Position numbers and translations under genes: made by a program | Notes under the pieces: model-generated | What the model was told of the DNA's origin: nothing | Database searches by the model: none | The model's input: the letters and a program-made list of their open reading frames with translations, nothing else | Shown here: positions 8,442 to 17,275 of the stretch, one piece after another | How positions within the stretch are numbered: position 1 is the first letter of the stretch | Layout of the letters: each line of letters opens with the position of its first letter | Source of the DNA: Clostridium ljungdahlii | GTDB taxonomy: Bacteria > Bacillota > Clostridia > Clostridiales > Clostridiaceae | Assembly: GCF_001636845.1 (NCBI RefSeq) | Contig: NZ_LITT01000062.1 | Location: forward strand, 203,442 to 267,441 | DNA: 64,000 bases | Direction: 5' to 3'

Positions 8442-8918
8442 TTAACAATGCGATTTAAATTTTCTGTTCTTAAACAATTTCTTCTTAAAAAGTGAAGAAG
8501 CTTTAAAGACAGAGGATACAAAAAATACACCTACAGCTATAGTTCCTGCAGTAGCCAGTGTTTTAAGGCCGGTTGAAAGGGAAGCATTTATATCACCCTG
8601 TATAGATTGAAGCATTGTGTTATACATACCTCCTCCAGGTACTAGAGGAATAATTGCTCCTATGACGAAAGTTGTTACAGGTGTTTTTAACATACGAGCC
8701 ATTATTTCAGAATAAATAGATGCAAATACTGAAGCTATGAAAAAGCAAGCTGCATTTGAAGAACTTATGTGAGAGGAGCTAATTAAATATACAAACCAGG
8801 TTAATCCACCTCCTAGGGAAGTAAATATTAAGTTTTTACCTCGTACATTCTCTAGTATATTAAAACCAAGGGTGGCAATTAAAGTATATACAGAATTTAT
8901 TATTATACTTGTTATCAT
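8442..8918 (-). CDS. ThrE_2-type threonine/serine exporter subunit (DUF3815)
   Basis: The 158-residue protein has about four or five membrane helices and carries the ThrE_2 signature VIGAIIPLVPGGGMYNTM. It forms the second half of a split ThrE-type transporter; the first half is the gene overlapping it by 4 bases. In characterised Corynebacterium ThrE the two parts are one protein that exports threonine and serine. It converges with the CsoR-family gene, with 12 bases between the stops. Confidence 0.85.
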   Translation of the reverse strand: MITSIIINSVYTLIATLGFNILENVRGKNLIFTSLGGGLTWFVYLISSSHISSSNAACFFIASVFASIYSEIMARMLKTPVTTFVIGAIIPLVPGGGMYNTMLQSIQGDINASLSTGLKTLATAGTIAVGVFFVSSVFKASSLFKKKLFKNRKFKSHC

Positions 8919-9685
8919 AATTTAAATCCTCCCAAAATAATCCACAATCGCAGTATAACACCAGTACCTGCTGCAATTGCTACTGCAACTAAAAAAGCTT
9001 CTAGTCCCCTTGAAATTCCCGAGATTAAATCTCCTGATATTGTATCTCTTATAGCATTGGTTATTGCAAGACCAGGGACTAATAGCATAATAGAACTTAT
9101 TATTATGGTATTGGTATGGGATGCTATATGAAGTTTAGTACACATAAGTGCTATTAAGGTAGCAGTAGCTCCACATATTATGTTTATGAAAAATTCATTT
9201 GCCTGAAGAGAATTAAGGCCTGTAGAAATTAGGTTTATAAGGCAGCCTATAATAAAAGATATTATGAAATCTACTATATTACCTCCATAGGCTAGACAAA
9301 GAAAACTTACGGCAACTCCAGAAAATAGAACATTTGATCTAAAAGGATAAGGTTTCACTGAATCTATTTTAGACAACTTGTTCTCAATTGAATCTAGAGT
9401 ATAGCATTGATCTTTAATATGTCTGGAAACGTTGTTTACTTGAGATATTTTTTCTAAGTTTAAAGTTCTTTGTTTTACTCTTTTTACAATGGATATTGTC
9501 TGATCATACTCATCTGATGCTGAAACTATAATTACATTCAAAGTTACAAAGGCATCTACATCACATATGCCATAATTTTTACATATTCTAGTTATAGTCT
9601 CTTCTACCCTATATATTTCAGCTCCACTTTTTAGCATTATTTTTCCTGCATAAGCAGCTAAATTTATTATTCTATTTATATCCAT
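8915..9685 (-). CDS. ThrE-type threonine/serine exporter subunit (DUF1212)
   Basis: The 256-residue protein has an N-terminal soluble helical domain with YAGKIMLKSGAEIYRVEETI, the DUF1212 signature. About five C-terminal membrane helices follow, including LVPGLAITNAIRDTISGDLISG. It pairs with the downstream DUF3815 subunit; the two reading frames overlap by 4 bases, so translation is coupled. The substrate threonine or serine is inferred from the family only. The neighbouring glyA, which interconverts serine and glycine, is divergent and suggestive but not proof. Confidence 0.87.
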   Translation of the reverse strand: MDINRIINLAAYAGKIMLKSGAEIYRVEETITRICKNYGICDVDAFVTLNVIIVSASDEYDQTISIVKRVKQRTLNLEKISQVNNVSRHIKDQCYTLDSIENKLSKIDSVKPYPFRSNVLFSGVAVSFLCLAYGGNIVDFIISFIIGCLINLISTGLNSLQANEFFINIICGATATLIALMCTKLHIASHTNTIIISSIMLLVPGLAITNAIRDTISGDLISGISRGLEAFLVAVAIAAGTGVILRLWIILGGFKL

Positions 9686-9840
9686 ATTTAATCTCCCTAT
9701 ACAAAAAATAAACTATGCATTCATGTAGCATAAAAATTCTATCACCTTATAGCAATAATGGCAACACTGGAATATTAAAAATTTAACTTTATCACATATA
9801 AAATTTTAATTTAATATAAAAGCTTTACAAAGCAATTTAG

Positions 9841-9889
9841 TTGACAGTTGAAAATTGTCGGTGAAGGTGGATTTTTCCCATACTGTCAA
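9841..9889 (+). promoter_or_regulatory. Candidate structured leader upstream of glyA
   Basis: The 331-base gap before glyA holds an inverted repeat, TTGACAGT (9841-9848) with ACTGTCAA (9882-9889). The same left arm can instead pair locally, GACAGTT with AATTGTC (9843-9859). Two exclusive folds are thus possible. It does not match the THF, glycine, SAM or T-box riboswitch consensus sequences that I know. The rest of the gap is A/T-rich, with a TATACT box at 9898-9903 that could be a promoter -10. Confidence 0.3.
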
Positions 9890-10016
9890 TTCGAAAACTA
9901 TACTTGTGTAAAAGCAACTTATAAAGTAATATATTAATAAAGTTAAGCGCTATGCAGTATAATTCTTTATTATAGGTAATTATACTGAAAATTTTTAAAA
10001 AAAAGGGGAGAATAAA

Positions 10017-11261
10017 ATGGATTTTAGTAGTCTTAAAAGTGGAGACAATGCTGTTTATGAAATAATTAAAGAAGAGTATAGAAGACAGGAAAATGGTATA
10101 GAACTTATTGCATCAGAAAATTTCACTAGTAAAGCTGTAATGGAAGCAATGGGTTCTTTTCTTACAAATAAATATGCTGAAGGGTATCCTGGAAAAAGAT
10201 ATTATGGAGGGTGCTTTGTAGTTGATAAAGTTGAAAATTTAGCTAAGGAGAGAATGAAAGAACTATTTGGAGGAGAACACTTTAATGTTCAGCCTCATTC
10301 AGGGTCACAGGCTAACATGGCAGTTTACATGTCAGTTTTGAAACCAGGGGATACGGTTATGGGAATGAATTTAAGTCATGGAGGCCATTTAACTCATGGA
10401 AGTAAAGTTAGTTTTTCAGGAAAATTATATAATTTTGTTTCCTATGGGTTAAGCAAGGAAACAGAGAGAATTGACTATGATATGATAAGAGAACTAGCAC
10501 TTAAACATAAACCTAAGATGATTGTTTCTGGAGCAAGTGCTTATTCAAGAGAGATAGATTTTAAGGCAATAAAAGATATATGTGATGAAGTTGGAGCTTA
10601 TATGATGGTAGATATGGCTCATATTGCAGGGCTAGTTGCAGCAGGAAAGCATATGTCACCAGTACCTTATGCAGACTTTGTTACTACTACTACACATAAG
10701 ACACTTAGAGGACCTAGGGGAGGAGCTATAATTTGCAAAGAAAAATATGCTAAAGACCTTGATAAAACTATATTTCCTGGCATACAAGGGGGACCTTTAA
10801 TGCATATTATAGCAGCTAAGGCAGTTTGTTTTGGTGAAGCATTAAAAACTGAATATAAAGAATACATAGATCAGGTTGTTAAAAATGCAAAAATTTTGGG
10901 AGAAGAGCTTACAAAGTATGGATTTAGACTTGTAAGCGGTGGAACCGACAATCATCTTCTTTTAGTAGATCTCACCAATAAAAACATAACAGGAAAGGAC
11001 ACTGAGGAAATCCTAGAAAAAGTAGGCATAACAGTAAATAAAAATGCAGTTCCTTTTGATAAATTGGGGGCAAATATTACAAGTGGAATTAGAATAGGCA
11101 CTCCAGCGGTAACTACAAGAGGCTTTAAAGAAGAGGAAATGAAGAAAATAGCTTATTTTATAAATAGTACTGTAGAGAACAGAAATAGAGACCTTTGTAA
11201 AATTAAGGAAGAAGTAGTTGAACTATGTCATAGGTTTCCACTATATAATATGAATTTATAA
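10017..11261 (+). CDS. glyA: Serine hydroxymethyltransferase
   Basis: A PLP enzyme that converts serine and tetrahydrofolate to glycine and methylene-THF. In an acetogen-like Clostridium it links the folate pool to amino-acid synthesis. It has 414 residues. The N-terminal SENFTSKAV and [14 protein letters not shown] motifs, and the PLP lysine in [15 protein letters not shown], are all intact. ATG 10017 follows AAAGGGGAG. It stands alone, ending at a strong hairpin at 11309-11350. Confidence 0.97.
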   Translation: MDFSSLKSGDNAVYEIIKEEYRRQENGIELIASENFTSKAVMEAMGSFLTNKYAEGYPGKRYYGGCFVVDKVENLAKERMKELFGGEHFNVQPHSGSQANMAVYMSVLKPGDTVMGMNLSHGGHLTHGSKVSFSGKLYNFVSYGLSKETERIDYDMIRELALKHKPKMIVSGASAYSREIDFKAIKDICDEVGAYMMVDMAHIAGLVAAGKHMSPVPYADFVTTTTHKTLRGPRGGAIICKEKYAKDLDKTIFPGIQGGPLMHIIAAKAVCFGEALKTEYKEYIDQVVKNAKILGEELTKYGFRLVSGGTDNHLLLVDLTNKNITGKDTEEILEKVGITVNKNAVPFDKLGANITSGIRIGTPAVTTRGFKEEEMKKIAYFINSTVENRNRDLCKIKEEVVELCHRFPLYNMNL

Positions 11262-11308
11262 GCAGAGGCTTTTATATCTTTAGCACAATATAATAACTAA
11301 TTATAAGT

Positions 11309-11350
11309 CATGTCAGAAACGTATCTTTAAACAGGTATGTTTCTGACATG
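11309..11350. terminator. Bidirectional hairpin between glyA and merR-family gene
   Basis: A long stem pairs CATGTCAGAAAC (11309-11320) with GTTTCTGACATG (11339-11350) and extends inward with wobble pairs. It separates the convergent glyA and MerR genes and probably terminates both. The T-tract is weak. Confidence 0.7.
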
Positions 11351-11656
11351 CTATTTTATGTGGGTGTCCAATATATTTAATCTTTTCTGAATTATATCAT
11401 GTACATTTAAACCATTTTTAAAATCTTTTATCATACAGCCTTCTTTAATGATTTCCTTGATATCATCAAGTGACATGCCTATTTTTTTGAAAAATATCAA
11501 ACACTCTAGATACTTTATATCTGATTCTGTAAAGATTCTAACTCCATTTTTGTCTCTTTTTAACAATGGTAAAAATCCTATCTTTTCATAATATCTTATA
11601 GTATAAGATGTGAGACCTGTTGCATTTGAAACATCTTTTATCGAATAATATTTCAT
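11351..11656 (-). CDS. MerR-family transcriptional regulator
   Basis: The short MerR protein (about 101 residues) is essentially only the winged-helix DNA-binding domain plus the start of the dimer helix. The N-terminal YSIKDVSNATGLTSYTIRYY and FLPLLKRD are diagnostic. There is no C-terminal effector domain and no metal-binding Cys cluster. I choose ATG 11656, where the domain starts; the in-frame extension to 11719 adds 21 residues without family similarity. The divergent neighbour is the OrtA-like small gene, 163 bases away, a possible target. Confidence 0.85.
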   Translation of the reverse strand: MKYYSIKDVSNATGLTSYTIRYYEKIGFLPLLKRDKNGVRIFTESDIKYLECLIFFKKIGMSLDDIKEIIKEGCMIKDFKNGLNVHDIIQKRLNILDTHIK

Positions 11657-11819
11657 TATAAATACCAACCTTTCTGATATCTCAATTATATAATAGTTTG
11701 TTAAATACTCAACTTTCACGCATATAGCATTTTGAAATTAAAATAATATTTTATTATGTTTGTACATACAATTTATATTAAAGAAAGTATAAAGGAAGTA
11801 TAGTGGGGAGGATATTATT

Positions 11820-12062
11820 ATGATAAAAAGGGGAAGTTTAATTGAAGTGGAAAATACGAAATATTATGATAACGGGCAAATAATTAAGGTATTTTCAAGA
11901 GGTGCATGTTTAAGAGATTGTGAGATGGGAGAACAGGCAGAAATAATTACTTTTACAGGACATGTAATTAAGGGTATAGTATCCCAAAATAGATGCTGCT
12001 ATAATAGACATTATAACTTAGGCAAAAATGTAAAGGAAGTACTGTCAATTAAGGTTCATTAA
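11820..12062 (+). CDS. Small OrtA-like protein (2-amino-4-ketopentanoate thiolase alpha-subunit-like)
   Basis: The 80-residue protein contains the pattern GEQAEIITFTGHVIKG followed by a Tyr/His/Gly stretch. This resembles the C-terminal part of OrtA, the small subunit of the thiolase in clostridial ornithine degradation. It is shorter than OrtA (about 100 residues) and lacks its N-terminal segment, and no ortB or other ort genes are near. It may be an orphan paralogue with another partner. ATG 11820 is preceded by GGGGAGGAT. A terminator follows at 12072-12098, so it is a one-gene unit. Confidence 0.5.
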   Translation: MIKRGSLIEVENTKYYDNGQIIKVFSRGACLRDCEMGEQAEIITFTGHVIKGIVSQNRCCYNRHYNLGKNVKEVLSIKVH

Positions 12063-12071
12063 AGATAAATA

Positions 12072-12098
12072 AACTAGCATAACAGCTAGTTATTTTTT
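12072..12098 (+). terminator. Rho-independent terminator
   Basis: AACTAGC, loop ATAACA, GCTAGTT, then ATTTTTT. It lies ten bases after the OrtA-like gene. Confidence 0.88.
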
Positions 12099-12138
12099 AT
12101 ATAATTAACGAAAAATATAATAATTTACACCTAGATTG

Positions 12139-12167
12139 TTCACAATGATATGTATGTATGGTATAAT
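12139..12167 (+). promoter_or_regulatory. Promoter of purL (sigma-A type)
   Basis: TTCACA at 12139-12144 and TATAAT at 12162-12167 are separated by 17 bases. The TATAAT is perfect and lies directly upstream of the PurBox-like pair, about 70 bases before the purL start. Confidence 0.6.
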
Positions 12168-12172
12168 ATTTA

Positions 12173-12206
12173 CGAACTATTATGATGAAAACGCAATAAA
12201 CGTTCG
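12173..12206 (+). promoter_or_regulatory. PurBox-like inverted pair (candidate purine repressor operator)
   Basis: CGAAC at 12173-12177 and GTTCG at 12202-12206 form an inverted pair with 24 bases between the cores. Flanking A/T matches the Bacillus PurBox, which has CGAA-centred 14-mers in inverted orientation about 16-17 apart. Overlap with the purL transcription start would allow repression by a PurR-type protein that binds PRPP. No purR is in the window. Confidence 0.5.
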
Positions 12207-12235
12207 AAAAAAATCAGTAGTGAGGAGAGAGTACA

Positions 12236-15200
12236 ATGAGTGTTAAAAGACTATTTGTAGAGAAGAAAAAGGGATTTGACATAGAAGCTCAAGGTCTTAT
12301 GAAAGATATTAGAGAAAGCCTTAATATTCATGATTTAGAAAGTATAAGAGTAGTAAATCGTTATGATATAGAAAATATTGATGATAGTGAATATGAAAGA
12401 TCAAAGTATATAATATTTTCAGAAAAAACTGTAGATGAAATATATGAAGAAGAATTACAAGCTGAAACGAATGCTAAAATTTTTGCCGTAGAATATCTTC
12501 CAGGTCAGTATGACCAAAGAGCTGACTCTGCATCTCAATGTATTCAAATATTAACCCAAAGTGAGAAAACTCAGGTTAAATCTTCAAAAGTATACTTGCT
12601 TTATGGAAACATATCTAAAGAACAATTTATGAAAATAAAAAATTATTGTATAAATCCAGTAGATTCCAGAGAAGCTTCTTTGGAGAAAATAGATCATTTA
12701 AGTGAAAAATTAGACGCACCTTCTTCTGTAAAAGTTTTGGATGGATTCATAGAAAAAAGTGATGATGATTTAGAGGACATTTTAAATTCACTTGGTCTTG
12801 CTATGAGTTTGGAAGATTTGATTTTTTGCAGAAGTTATTTCAAAGAAGAAAAGAGAAATCCTACTATAACTGAAATTAAAGTTATAGACACATATTGGTC
12901 AGATCACTGCAGACATACTACTTTTACTACTGAATTAAGTAATGTATCCATAGAAGACGGAAAGTTTTCCAAACCTATAAAGAAATCCTATGAAAATTAC
13001 TTGAATTTAAGAGATGAGATATATGGGGAAAACAAAAAAACTGAATGTCTTATGGATCTAGCTATTATTGGAATGAAAAAGCTCAGAAAAGATGGTAAAT
13101 TAAATGATCTAGACGAATCAGATGAAATAAATGCCTGTAGTGTAGTTGTAGATGCTGATATAAATGGAAAAACTGAAAAATGGCTCGTAATGTTTAAAAA
13201 TGAAACTCATAATCATCCTACAGAAATAGAACCTTTTGGAGGAGCGGCAACTTGTCTTGGAGGAGCAATTCGAGATCCTCTTTCTGGAAGATCCTATGTG
13301 TATCAAGCTATGAGAGTTACCGGAAGTGGTGATCCTAGAACCAAAATAGAAGATACTATAAAAGGAAGGCTTCCTCAGAAAAAAATAACTTTAGGAGCAG
13401 CCTCTGGATACAGTTCTTATGGGAATCAAATAGGCCTTGCAACGGGTATGGTTTCTGAAATATATGATGAAGGCTATAGGGCAAAGAGAATGGAAATAGG
13501 TGCTGTAATAGGCGCAGCTCCGTTTGAAAATGTAAAAAGGGAAGAACCAAAACCTTCTGATGTGGTAATACTGTTAGGAGGAAGAACTGGAAGAGACGGA
13601 TGTGGAGGCGCAACTGGATCTTCTAAAAAACATACAGAAACATCACTTATTACCTCAGGAGCTGAAGTTCAAAAAGGTAATCCTGTTACAGAAAGAAAAA
13701 TTCAAAGACTTTTTAGAAAATCAAAAGTCAGCAAGATGATAAAAAGATGTAATGATTTTGGTGCAGGTGGAGTTTCTGTAGCTATAGGAGAACTTACAAG
13801 CGGGCTTAAAATAAATCTGGATTTAGTTCCTAAAAAATATGAAGGATTGGATGGAACGGAACTTGCAATATCGGAGTCTCAAGAACGTATGGCTGTAGTT
13901 GTATCAAAGGAAGATGAAAAGAAATTTATAGAATATGCATCAGAAGAAAATCTTGAAGCTACTACAGTAGCAGAAGTTACAGATGACGAGAAGCTTAAAA
14001 TGTATTGGAAGGGAAAACTTATTTTAGATTTAAGCAGAGAATTTTTAGACACTAATGGAGTTAGGGCAACTACGGAAGTTGTTATAAAGGCCCCAGAAGA
14101 AAATAGTTATTTTGAGAGCAGCAAACAGTACAAGAATATGAATGACGGCGAGATTTTAAATAAGTGGATTGAAACACTAAAGGATTTAAATGTATGCAGC
14201 CAAAAAGGACTTGTAGAGAGATTTGATAGCACAATAGGTGCTTCTACTGTATTTATGCCTTTTGGAGGAAAGTATCAAGATACACCAATAGAAGCTATGG
14301 CTGCAAAATTGCCAGTATTAGATGGTAAAACAAATACTGCTACTTTAATGAGTTTTGGATATAATCCGGATATAGCTAAGTGGAGTCCATTCCATGGAGC
14401 TTTGTATGCGGTAGTTGAATCTGTAGCTAAAATTGCAGTTTCAGGTGGAGATGTTAATAGTATAAAGCTAACTTTTCAGGAGTATTTTGAAAGACTAGGT
14501 AAAGAACCTATTAGATGGGGAAAGCCACTTTCTGCCCTTTTAGGAGCATTACATGCTCAGAGAGGATTTGAAATAGCGGCAATAGGTGGAAAAGACAGTA
14601 TGTCTGGAAGCTTTAAAGATATGGATGTACCACCTACTTTAGTATCTTTTGCTGCAGCACTTGGGGAAGCAGATAAACTTGAGTCTCCTGAATTTAAAGG
14701 ATACAGAAATAATGTAATACTTTTGAAAGCCTCTAAAGATGAATTTGAGTTGCCATATTTTGAAGAACTTAAAAAAATGTATAGTGTTGTAAGTTCTATG
14801 ATAAGAAAAGGCGAAATATTAGCAGCTTCTACTGTTAAAACAGGAGGAATATGTGAGGCTGTAAGTAAAATGAGTTTTGGAAATAGGATAGGAATGAAAT
14901 TTACAGAACCTATGAAAGGTGAAGAAATTTTTGCACCAGATTATGGTTCCATAGTTGTAGAAATGGATCCATCTGTAGACTTTGAAAAGAGCTTTAATGG
15001 TCTTTCTTATAAGATTCTTGGTGTTACCCAAAAGGAACAAAATATTAGTGTAAACGGAATTAAAATGAATATTTCAGATATGATAGGATATTGGGGAAAA
15101 ACTTTGGAAAGTGTATTCCCTACACATACTGAAGTTGAAGATAAAAAAATAAAGTTTGAGCGTTTTGAAAGCAATCATAAAAGTTTTCCAGTTGTAAAAG

Positions 15201-16006
15201 CTTCTGTACCTAAAGTTATTATACCTGTATTTCCTGGAACTAATTGTGAGTATGATTTGGGAAGGGCTTTTAAAAATGCAGGAGCAGAAGTTGATACTGT
15301 TGTAATTAAAAACTTAGCTGGAAATCAGATAGAAGAATCAGTAGATCGAATAGTGAGCGGAATAAATTCGTCTCAGATTATAATGCTTCCAGGTGGATTT
15401 AGTGCAGGAGATGAACCAGATGGATCAGGAAAGTTTATTGCTACTTTTTTTAGGAATCCTAAAATAGCAGAAGCTGTAATGGAGCTTTTAAATAAGAGAG
15501 ACGGACTTATACTTGGAATATGCAATGGCTTTCAGGCACTTATAAAATTAGGACTGTTACCTTTTGGAGAAATAAGGGATATAGATGAGTCATGTCCTAC
15601 CCTTACGTATAATAAAATAGGAAGACATGTATCCTGTATAGTAAATACTAGAATTGTTTCAAATTTGTCTCCATGGTTTAGCAATGTATCTGTAGGGGAT
15701 GTACATTCAATACCTGTTTCCCATGGAGAAGGAAGATTTATAGCAAGTGATTCAGTAATTAAAGATTTAAAAGATAAAGGTCAAATAGCTACACAGTATG
15801 TAGATTTTCAAGGAAATCCAAGTTATGACATAAAGTTTAATCCAAATGGGTCATGTTTTGCTGTAGAAGGTATAACAAGTCCTGATGGAAGAATACTTGG
15901 GAAAATGGGACATTCAGAAAGAATTGGAGAAAGTGTCATAAAAAATATTCCAGGAGTAAAAGATCAGAAATTATTTGAAGCAGGTGTAAATTACTTTAAA
16001 CTATAA
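12236..16006 (+). CDS. purL: Phosphoribosylformylglycinamidine synthase, single-chain form
   Basis: The fourth step of de novo purine synthesis: FGAR, glutamine and ATP give FGAM. At 1256 residues this is the long fused enzyme, with synthetase and glutaminase in one chain, rather than the split PurS/PurQ/PurL of many Firmicutes. The synthetase part has HNHPTEIEPFGGAATCLGG. The C-terminal glutamine amidotransferase domain has MLPGGFSAGDE, the nucleophile Cys1096 in LGICNGFQ, and His1226/Glu1228 in GHSERIG. All catalytic residues are present. ATG 12236 follows TGAGGAGAG. A single-gene unit with a probable PurBox operator. Confidence 0.97.
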   Translation: MSVKRLFVEKKKGFDIEAQGLMKDIRESLNIHDLESIRVVNRYDIENIDDSEYERSKYIIFSEKTVDEIYEEELQAETNAKIFAVEYLPGQYDQRADSASQCIQILTQSEKTQVKSSKVYLLYGNISKEQFMKIKNYCINPVDSREASLEKIDHLSEKLDAPSSVKVLDGFIEKSDDDLEDILNSLGLAMSLEDLIFCRSYFKEEKRNPTITEIKVIDTYWSDHCRHTTFTTELSNVSIEDGKFSKPIKKSYENYLNLRDEIYGENKKTECLMDLAIIGMKKLRKDGKLNDLDESDEINACSVVVDADINGKTEKWLVMFKNETHNHPTEIEPFGGAATCLGGAIRDPLSGRSYVYQAMRVTGSGDPRTKIEDTIKGRLPQKKITLGAASGYSSYGNQIGLATGMVSEIYDEGYRAKRMEIGAVIGAAPFENVKREEPKPSDVVILLGGRTGRDGCGGATGSSKKHTETSLITSGAEVQKGNPVTERKIQRLFRKSKVSKMIKRCNDFGAGGVSVAIGELTSGLKINLDLVPKKYEGLDGTELAISESQERMAVVVSKEDEKKFIEYASEENLEATTVAEVTDDEKLKMYWKGKLILDLSREFLDTNGVRATTEVVIKAPEENSYFESSKQYKNMNDGEILNKWIETLKDLNVCSQKGLVERFDSTIGASTVFMPFGGKYQDTPIEAMAAKLPVLDGKTNTATLMSFGYNPDIAKWSPFHGALYAVVESVAKIAVSGGDVNSIKLTFQEYFERLGKEPIRWGKPLSALLGALHAQRGFEIAAIGGKDSMSGSFKDMDVPPTLVSFAAALGEADKLESPEFKGYRNNVILLKASKDEFELPYFEELKKMYSVVSSMIRKGEILAASTVKTGGICEAVSKMSFGNRIGMKFTEPMKGEEIFAPDYGSIVVEMDPSVDFEKSFNGLSYKILGVTQKEQNISVNGIKMNISDMIGYWGKTLESVFPTHTEVEDKKIKFERFESNHKSFPVVKASVPKVIIPVFPGTNCEYDLGRAFKNAGAEVDTVVIKNLAGNQIEESVDRIVSGINSSQIIMLPGGFSAGDEPDGSGKFIATFFRNPKIAEAVMELLNKRDGLILGICNGFQALIKLGLLPFGEIRDIDESCPTLTYNKIGRHVSCIVNTRIVSNLSPWFSNVSVGDVHSIPVSHGEGRFIASDSVIKDLKDKGQIATQYVDFQGNPSYDIKFNPNGSCFAVEGITSPDGRILGKMGHSERIGESVIKNIPGVKDQKLFEAGVNYFKL

Positions 16007-16050
16007 AGTATAGTTATGGACATATAGACTAATTTTAATATAATTAAGAA

Positions 16051-16081
16051 GCCTACGGTACTTTTAACAGCAGCCGTAGGC
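16051..16081. terminator. Hairpin between purL and the RpiR-family gene
   Basis: GCCTACGG (16051-16058) pairs with CCGTAGGC (16074-16081). The T-tract is short on the plus strand. It separates two convergent genes and may serve both. Confidence 0.65.
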
Positions 16082-16109
16082 ATTTCTAATTTGTTAATTA
16101 CTTATAGTT

Positions 16110-16967
16110 TTAATATCTCTTTACCGCTATGCCAGCTCTTATTTTGTCAAGATTATTTAAGGTTATATCCAGTCTTTTTAAAGCAACACTCACAAATAGA
16201 CTATTAATTAATACTAATGATGTAATTCTTGATTCCATAGCTTCACTTCTTACCATTGATTCTTTGCCATATGATGTTAATAATATATCCGAAATTTTCT
16301 GAAGCGGAGATTTTTGGTTGCTTGTTATAGAAATGATTTTAGCACCATTTTTCTTTCCTACTTTTATAGAATCGATTAAGTCTTTATTGCTTCCTGAAGT
16401 AGAAAATGCAAATATCACATCATTTTTTTCAGCCATAGCAGCATACATAACTTGCCAATGAGAATCAGAATTGCAAACACAAGGTATACCTGTTCTTATA
16501 AACTCATGATATGCATCCAGAGCAACTATCCAAGAACCTCCCATTCCAAAAAACATTAGCTTTTTTGCATTTAATATCAAATTTACCGCTTTTTCCATTT
16601 CCGTACTTTCATTCATGCTTATGGCTTTTTGAATACTATGTATACTTGAACTCATGACCTTTTGCATTATTATATACATATCGTCATTTTCTTTAATACC
16701 TTCAAAGATATTTTCAACTGGTTTGACTATTGTACTAGCTAGGTTAATTTTAAGATCCTGATAGCCTGTATAGCCTAATTTGTTGCAAAGCCTGAAGATT
16801 GTTGTTTCACTTACCTTACTTACATAAGCAAACTCGGTAATAGAAAAATGGATAATACTTTCAGGATTTTCCAGAATATAGTGCGCCGCTTTTTTTTCCG
16901 CAGTTTTTAAATTACTATAGATTGCTCTAATTCTTGCTAAACAATCACCAGCTTCTATATTATCCAT
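16110..16967 (-). CDS. MurR/RpiR-family transcriptional regulator
   Basis: The 285-residue regulator has an N-terminal HTH_6 DNA-binding domain (about residues 5-80; ITEFAYVSKVSETTIFRLCNKLGY) and a C-terminal SIS sugar-phosphate-binding domain (about 110-250; FGMGGSWIVALDAYHEF, FAFSTSGSNKDLID). It is divergent from the sugar-acid operon beginning at 17276, so it is the best candidate regulator of that island, responding to a phosphorylated sugar or sugar acid. The same palindrome, GAAA-N4-TTTC, follows the -10 of both island promoters. The start is ATG 16967 after AAGGAGGCAATT. Confidence 0.92.
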   Translation of the reverse strand: MDNIEAGDCLARIRAIYSNLKTAEKKAAHYILENPESIIHFSITEFAYVSKVSETTIFRLCNKLGYTGYQDLKINLASTIVKPVENIFEGIKENDDMYIIMQKVMSSSIHSIQKAISMNESTEMEKAVNLILNAKKLMFFGMGGSWIVALDAYHEFIRTGIPCVCNSDSHWQVMYAAMAEKNDVIFAFSTSGSNKDLIDSIKVGKKNGAKIISITSNQKSPLQKISDILLTSYGKESMVRSEAMESRITSLVLINSLFVSVALKRLDITLNNLDKIRAGIAVKRY

Positions 16968-17275
16968 AATTGCCTCCTTATAATTATTATTTAATTTAGA
17001 TGTAAAATTTTTAACACATAGCTAATTATAGCACAAACATTAATGTAGTGTTTATAAAACGCTAGCGTGAACAGTGTAATAGAATTTTATACTGTGAATC
17101 ATGATTTCCCAATACTTTTAATAACAAATATTAAGATAACATGAAAAAAATATTTTTTATACTTGATTATTTTATACCGTATGATATACTAAATGTGAAA
17201 ATAATTTCCGCAATTTATTAAATTATATAATAAAATAAATATCTAGCTAGAAGGCAGCTAGAAAGAAGGGAATGA
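16968..17275. other. Divergent intergenic region, rpiR-type gene / sugar-acid operon
   Basis: The 308-base gap holds a perfect 10-bp palindrome ACGCTAGCGT (17059-17068) and GCTAATTATAGC further left, possible operator sites for the RpiR gene itself. The plus-strand promoter with its palindrome is listed separately. No gene is seen. Confidence 0.5.
17163..17208 (+). promoter_or_regulatory. Sugar-acid operon promoter 1 with GAAA-N4-TTTC palindrome
   Basis: TTGATT (17163-17168), 16 bases, TATACT (17185-17190), then GAAAATAATTTC (17197-17208) over the expected transcription start. Promoter 2 at 22237-22286 has the same arrangement, including the common ATGATATACT. An operator in this place would block initiation; RpiR-type is inference. 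Confidence 0.5.
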
